DNA of 64,000 bases from an uncultured Paracoccaceae bacterium (lineage in GTDB: Bacteria; Pseudomonadota; Alphaproteobacteria; Rhodobacterales; Rhodobacteraceae): NCBI GenBank assembly GCA_947489705.1, contig CANLEQ010000017.1, forward strand, positions 1-64,000, written 5' to 3'. The position numbers and the translations under genes are program-made. Position 1 is the stretch's first letter; each line of letters starts with the position of its first letter. The notes below the pieces were generated by a model. It worked only from the letters and a program-made list of their open reading frames with translations. It was not told where the DNA came from and did no database searches. This document shows positions 60,302 to 64,000 of this stretch, one piece after another.

Positions 60302-60832
60302 ATGCCGATCGAATGGCTGACATCGGAAAAGGTCCCGGCATCGCCCGGGGCCTTTTGCCATGAGGACGGCAGCGATCCGCAGGTCAGGATCGCCCTCTGG
60401 CCGAACCGCTCCCTGCCCAAGAAGGGCTTCGCGGTCTTCATCGGAATCACCTACTGCCTGATCCTGATCCCGGTCGTGCCGCTTTTGGGAACGCCGGTCC
60501 TCTGGGGGCTGCTGCCGTTCATGATGCTGGCACTCGGGGGCATGTACGCCGCGCTGCAACGTAGCTACCGCGACGGCGAGATGCGCGAGGAGCTGGTCGT
60601 GTGGTCGGATCACCTCGAACTGACGCGCAGCGATCCCGACCGGCCGCCGCGCCGGTGGGAGGCCAACCCGTTCTGGGTCCGTCTCAACCTGATCGAAAAG
60701 GCGGGGCCGGTTCCCTTCTACCTCACGCTGTCGGGCGCGGGCCGGGAAGTCGAGCTCGGCGCGTTCCTCAGCCCCGAGGAACGCCAGGGTCTTTATGACG
60801 ACCTAAGCCGCCTTCTGGGACGCACGCTCTAG
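60302..60832 (+). CDS. DUF2244 membrane protein
   Basis: This 176-residue protein has two adjacent membrane helices (about residues 45-82) following IALWPNRSLPKKGFAVFIG, the DUF2244 signature. The C-terminal part RWEANPFWVRLNLIEKAGPVPFYLTLSGAGREVELGAFLSPEER is conserved in the family (residues 119-162). It starts 4 bases after ctaD and overlaps the convergent yqeY by 4 bases. DUF2244 genes are commonly near oxidase genes in alphaproteobacteria; a role in oxidase biogenesis is inference. Confidence 0.88.
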   Translation: MPIEWLTSEKVPASPGAFCHEDGSDPQVRIALWPNRSLPKKGFAVFIGITYCLILIPVVPLLGTPVLWGLLPFMMLALGGMYAALQRSYRDGEMREELVVWSDHLELTRSDPDRPPRRWEANPFWVRLNLIEKAGPVPFYLTLSGAGREVELGAFLSPEERQGLYDDLSRLLGRTL

Positions 60833-61290
60833 CTGAGGCGGTCCTTGACCTCGGGTCCGACGCGGCCGAAATCCATCTGCCCGGTATAGCGCTCCTTCAG
60901 CACGCCCATCACCTTGCCCATGTCGCGAATCGACGTGGCCTCGGTATCGGCGATGGCCTTGTCGATGGCACGCTCCACGTCGCGGTCGCTGAGCTTGCGG
61001 GGCAGGAATTCCTCGATCACCGCGATCTCCTCGCGTTCGCGATCGGCCAGTTCGAGACGGCCGCCCTCTTCGTAGGCGCGGATGCTTTCCTGGCGCTGCT
61101 TCGACATGCGCGCGAGGATGTGCATGAGTTCCGCCTCGCTCGCCGCGCCGGGCGCGTCGTCGTTGCCGCGCGCCGCGATGTCGCGATCCTTGAAGGCGGC
61201 GTTGATCAGCCGCAGCGTGCTGAGCCTATCGGCCTGCTTTTCCTTCATGGCCGTCTTGAGAGCGGCGTTGATGCGGTCGCGGATATCCAT
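60829..61290 (-). CDS. GatB/YqeY domain protein
   Basis: This 153-residue helical protein equals the tail domain of GatB. DIRDRINAALKTAMKEKQADRLSTLRLINAAFKD and FLPRKLSDRDVERAIDKAIADTEATSIRDMGKVMGVLKERYTGQMD are family signatures (residues 2-35 and 94-140). It is presumed to bind tRNA, but its free-standing role is not settled. AAGGGG precedes the ATG. It is divergent from carA, a common arrangement in related genomes. Confidence 0.93.
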   Translation of the reverse strand: MDIRDRINAALKTAMKEKQADRLSTLRLINAAFKDRDIAARGNDDAPGAASEAELMHILARMSKQRQESIRAYEEGGRLELADREREEIAVIEEFLPRKLSDRDVERAIDKAIADTEATSIRDMGKVMGVLKERYTGQMDFGRVGPEVKDRLS

Positions 61291-61464
61291 GGCGTCACCC
61301 CTTCAGGTTTGGCTCGTGCGAGACGCGCATGCCTATCGCAGCGCACCCGCGCAGGCAACCTGACCAATTGCCCCGCGCGGGAGGGCGGCTCGCGCCTTGA
61401 CCCCGGCGGGCGGCCTCCATAGGTTGCCGCAGATTTGCGCCCCGCCCCCTTCAGGAGGATGCCC

Positions 61465-62616
61465 ATGCCCCGTCCCAGACCCACTGCCTGCCTGGCGCTC
61501 GCCGACGGTACCGTCTTCTATGGAACGGGGTTCGGCGCCGTCGGCGACACCAAGGCCGAGCTCTGCTTCAACACCGCCATGACCGGCTATCAGGAGATCA
61601 TGACGGACCCCTCCTATGCCGGGCAGATCGTGACCTTCACCTTCCCGCATATCGGCAATACCGGCGTCACGCCGGAGGACGACGAGACGGCGGCGCCCTT
61701 CGCCGCGGGCATGGTCGTCAAGTGGGACCCGACCGAGCCCAGCAACTGGCGCGCCACGGGCGACCTGCACGACTGGCTGCGGCGCCACGACAAGATCGGC
61801 ATTGGCGGCGTGGACACGCGGCGGCTGACCCGTGCGATCCGGATGCAGGGCGCGCCGCATGTGGCGCTCGCGCACGATCCCGAGGGCAATTTCGACATCG
61901 AAGCGCTGGTGGCGCAGGCGCGCGCGTTCCAGGGGCTCGAAGGGCGCGACCTCGCCCGCGACGTGACCTGCGCGCAATCCTATCGCTGGGACGAGATGCT
62001 CTGGGCCTGGCCCGACGGCTACACGCGCCGCGAGACGCCGGGCCGCCGGGTGGTGGCGATCGATTACGGCGCCAAGCGCAACATCCTGCGCTCGCTGGCC
62101 TCGGCGGGATGCGACGTCACCGTCCTGCCTGCCTCGGCCAGTGCCGAGGACGTGCTGGCGCTCGAGCCCGAGGGCCTGTTCCTGTCGAACGGCCCCGGCG
62201 ATCCGGCGGCGACGGGAACCTACGCGGTGCCGATGCTCCAGCGGGTGATGGAAAGCTCCGACATGCCGGTCTTCGGCGTGTGCCTCGGGCACCAGCTCCT
62301 GGCGCTGGCGCTGGGGGCGCGGACCGTGAAGATGAACCACGGCCATCACGGTGCGAACCACCCGGTCAAGGATCACGAGACCGGCAAGGTCGAGATCACC
62401 TCGATGAACCACGGCTTCACGGTCGACAGCCAGACGCTTCCTTCGGGTGTCGTCGAGACGCATACCTCGCTCTTCGACGGGTCGAATTGCGGGATCCGTC
62501 TGGCCGATCGCCCCGTCTGGTCGGTGCAGTACCACCCCGAGGCCAGCCCCGGCCCGCAGGACAGCTATTACCTGTTCCAGCGCTTCGCCCGGGCGATGGA
62601 GACCCGAAGCGCCTAG
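61465..62616 (+). CDS. carA: carbamoyl-phosphate synthase small subunit
   Basis: This 383-residue glutaminase subunit supplies ammonia to CarB for carbamoyl phosphate, used for arginine and pyrimidines. The N-terminal domain shows FNTAMTGYQEIMTDPSYAGQIV and IGGVDTRRLTRAIR. The class I amidotransferase domain has Cys273 in FGVCLGHQLLALALG and the His-Glu pair in VQYHPEASPG. AGGAGG lies 6 bases before ATG 61465, favouring it over the ATG at 61459. carB is elsewhere. Confidence 0.96.
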   Translation: MPRPRPTACLALADGTVFYGTGFGAVGDTKAELCFNTAMTGYQEIMTDPSYAGQIVTFTFPHIGNTGVTPEDDETAAPFAAGMVVKWDPTEPSNWRATGDLHDWLRRHDKIGIGGVDTRRLTRAIRMQGAPHVALAHDPEGNFDIEALVAQARAFQGLEGRDLARDVTCAQSYRWDEMLWAWPDGYTRRETPGRRVVAIDYGAKRNILRSLASAGCDVTVLPASASAEDVLALEPEGLFLSNGPGDPAATGTYAVPMLQRVMESSDMPVFGVCLGHQLLALALGARTVKMNHGHHGANHPVKDHETGKVEITSMNHGFTVDSQTLPSGVVETHTSLFDGSNCGIRLADRPVWSVQYHPEASPGPQDSYYLFQRFARAMETRSA

Positions 62617-62620
62617 ATCG

Positions 62621-62636
62621 TTAAGCCGGCGTTAAC
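62621..62636. promoter_or_regulatory. CtrA-type binding site TTAA-N7-TTAAC
   Basis: TTAA (62621-62624), seven bases, then TTAAC (62632-62636) fits the full CtrA consensus. It is embedded in a 7-bp inverted repeat (TCGTTAA/TTAACGA, 62618-62638) 5 bases after the carA stop. It ends about 45 bases before the glycosyltransferase start. It could instead be part of a weak carA terminator, but no T-run follows. Confidence 0.6.
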
Positions 62637-62681
62637 GAAACCGGGGGCATTCTGCCGCGAGCAAGGCGGTGGGTATATCAG

Positions 62682-64000
62682 GTGACTGCAACGACGGCTT
62701 TGGGATCCGGGACGACCGATCGCGATCCAAAGGACGGTGCGGTCACGCCGCTCGGCCAGCTGCTGCTGCAGGACGGCGCCATCTCGGTGGACGAGCTCGA
62801 CTGGGCGCTCAGGCGGCAGAGCCGGCATCTCTGCACGCTGGGACATGTCCTCACCTCGAACCGCATGATCTCGGAGGTCGAACTCTACCGCGCGCTGGCG
62901 CGGCAGAAGGGCGCCCAGCTCATGACGCGGGCCGCGGATCCCGCCTCGCCGGTGCTGGTCGACCGGCTCGGGGTCGATACCTGCGCGCGGCTGGGCGTCC
63001 TGCCGATCCGCGATGCGGGCGGCGCCACCATCGTCGCGACCAGCCGCCCCTTCGCCTTCGAAGCCGTGCGCCCCATCCTCGAGCGGCGCCTCGGCCCGGT
63101 CGCCATGAGCGTCATGTCCGAGAGCGATCTTCAGGCAAGCCTGATCTCGCTGCGCAAGCATCGCCTCGTCGGGCATGCCGAGACCCGCGTGGACCTGGCC
63201 GATTCGTGCCGCACGTTCGGCGGGGCGGCCCCCTGGCTCGTGGCGATCTGCCTCGCGCTGGGGCTGCTCGCGGCGCTCGTCGCCATGCCTCTGGCGACCT
63301 TCGCGGTGCTCGCCGGGACAGCGGTGGCGATGCTGCTGGTCAACACGGTCATCCTGCTCGTCGCGATGCGGATCGCCGCCCCGCGCCCCGAGCAATCGCC
63401 GGCGGACATGCTGGCGCTTGCGCGGCTGCCGCGCGTGTCGATCCTCGTGCCGCTCTATCGCGAGACGGCGATCGCCAACGCGCTGGTCGCGCGGCTCTCG
63501 ATCCTCGACTATCCCAGCGAGCTTCTGGACGTCTGCCTCGTGGTGGAGGAGAGCGACGCCGTCACCCGCGAGACAGTGGCGCGCACGGACCTGCCGATCT
63601 GGATGCACATGGTCGCGGTTCCCGACGGCTCGATCCGGACCAAGCCCAGGGCGATGAACTACGCGCTCGACTTCTGCACCGGCGACCTCATCGGGATCTA
63701 CGACGCCGAGGACGCGCCGCCTTCGGACCAGATCCTGCGCGTGGTGCAGAAATTCGCCCGCTCTCCCGCCAAGGTCGGCTGCCTGCAGGGGCGGCTCAAC
63801 TACTACAATCCGCGCGCCTCGTGGCTGACGCGGTGCTTCGCGATCGATTACGCGACCTGGTTCGGACTGGTCCTGCCGGCGATGCACCGGCTCGGCTGGC
63901 CGATCCCGCTGGGCGGCACGACGGTCTTCTTCCGCCGCGCGGCGCTCGAGGAGGTCGGGGCCTGGGACGCGCACAACGTCACCGAGGATGCCGATCTCGG
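62682..64000 (+). CDS. family 2 glycosyltransferase with N-terminal MshEN-like domain (3' truncated)
   Basis: This gene starts at GTG 62682 and runs off the window after about 439 codons. Residues 20-150 resemble a T2SSE_N/MshEN domain: PLGQLLLQDGAISVDELDWALRRQ and TLGHVLTSNRMISEVELYRALARQ. Two membrane helices follow (about 185-232). Then a GT-A domain begins VSILVPLYRE, with the nucleotide-sugar motif DAED at 341-344 (IYDAEDAPP) and the catalytic-base motif TED at 434-436, the last residues visible. The QxxRW motif and C-terminal helices would lie beyond the edge. It probably builds or exports a surface polysaccharide. The start lacks a strong ribosome-binding site. Confidence 0.85.
   Translation, partial: MTATTALGSGTTDRDPKDGAVTPLGQLLLQDGAISVDELDWALRRQSRHLCTLGHVLTSNRMISEVELYRALARQKGAQLMTRAADPASPVLVDRLGVDTCARLGVLPIRDAGGATIVATSRPFAFEAVRPILERRLGPVAMSVMSESDLQASLISLRKHRLVGHAETRVDLADSCRTFGGAAPWLVAICLALGLLAALVAMPLATFAVLAGTAVAMLLVNTVILLVAMRIAAPRPEQSPADMLALARLPRVSILVPLYRETAIANALVARLSILDYPSELLDVCLVVEESDAVTRETVARTDLPIWMHMVAVPDGSIRTKPRAMNYALDFCTGDLIGIYDAEDAPPSDQILRVVQKFARSPAKVGCLQGRLNYYNPRASWLTRCFAIDYATWFGLVLPAMHRLGWPIPLGGTTVFFRRAALEEVGAWDAHNVTEDADL

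Noticed and set aside
62613-63974. 453-residue minus-strand frame at the right edge
   Set aside because: Antisense of the glycosyltransferase, which has clear GT2 and MshEN-like motifs on the plus strand.

Overview
The window is high-GC chromosomal DNA from an alphaproteobacterium, most likely a member of the Rhodobacterales (Roseobacter group). Pointers are the TAXI-type TRAP transporter with a DUF1850 protein, class I lysyl-tRNA synthetase, homologues of the mitochondrial complex I subunits NDUFA12 and NDUFS4, an FnrL-type regulator beside hemN and the cbb3 oxidase genes, aerobic cobaltochelatase CobS, and a TTAA-N7-TTAAC CtrA-type box. Identifications rest on motifs and family resemblance read by eye; no database search was run.

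Layout. 1-210: frameshifted tail of an IS630-type transposase and a long perfect palindrome. 0.2-4.2 kb: TRAP transporter (TAXI binding protein, fused permease, DUF1850) and a small envelope protein. 4.4-7.6 kb: accB-accC-aat, meeting DUF2155 and the NDUFA12-like gene head-on. 7.8-9.9 kb: clpP and clpX, each with its own terminator. 10-19 kb: iron-type alcohol dehydrogenase, glycerol catabolism (glpD, glpK), transhydrogenase (pntA, pntB), kynureninase. 19-23.8 kb: M23 peptidase, class I glutamine amidotransferase, and a tight run of small membrane protein, DUF2256, malate synthase G and a GlcG-like protein. 23.9-32.3 kb: pepN, PfpI-like protein, acyltransferase, lipoprotein transglycosylase, gatB, a 50-residue lipoprotein, DUF4177, bolA, a J-domain protein. 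32.3-35.3 kb: an ECF sigma/anti-sigma pair with a Tat-exported MsrB, divergent from cobS.

36.5-47.6 kb is the physiological centre of the window: hemN, fnrL, a tandem universal stress protein, ccoNOQP and ccoGHIS, with four FNR-type boxes (two perfect TTGAT-N4-ATCAA) placed before hemN/fnrL, usp/ccoN and ccoG. It supplies the high-affinity cbb3 oxidase, its copper-loading and assembly factors, anaerobic haem synthesis and the oxygen sensor that controls them.

47.7-64 kb: NDUFS4-like subunit, uvrB, small membrane proteins, a large parallel beta-helix protein, DUF4864, lysK, TerB-like protein, Tat-exported DacB, nadD, aa3-type oxidase subunit I (ctaD), DUF2244, YqeY, carA. At the right edge is a truncated gene fusing an MshEN-like domain (a known c-di-GMP-binding fold) to a family 2 glycosyltransferase, with a CtrA-type box just upstream. 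This is the most interesting single lead. I found no CRISPR array, prophage, rRNA or tRNA gene; most of the window is ordinary core genome.
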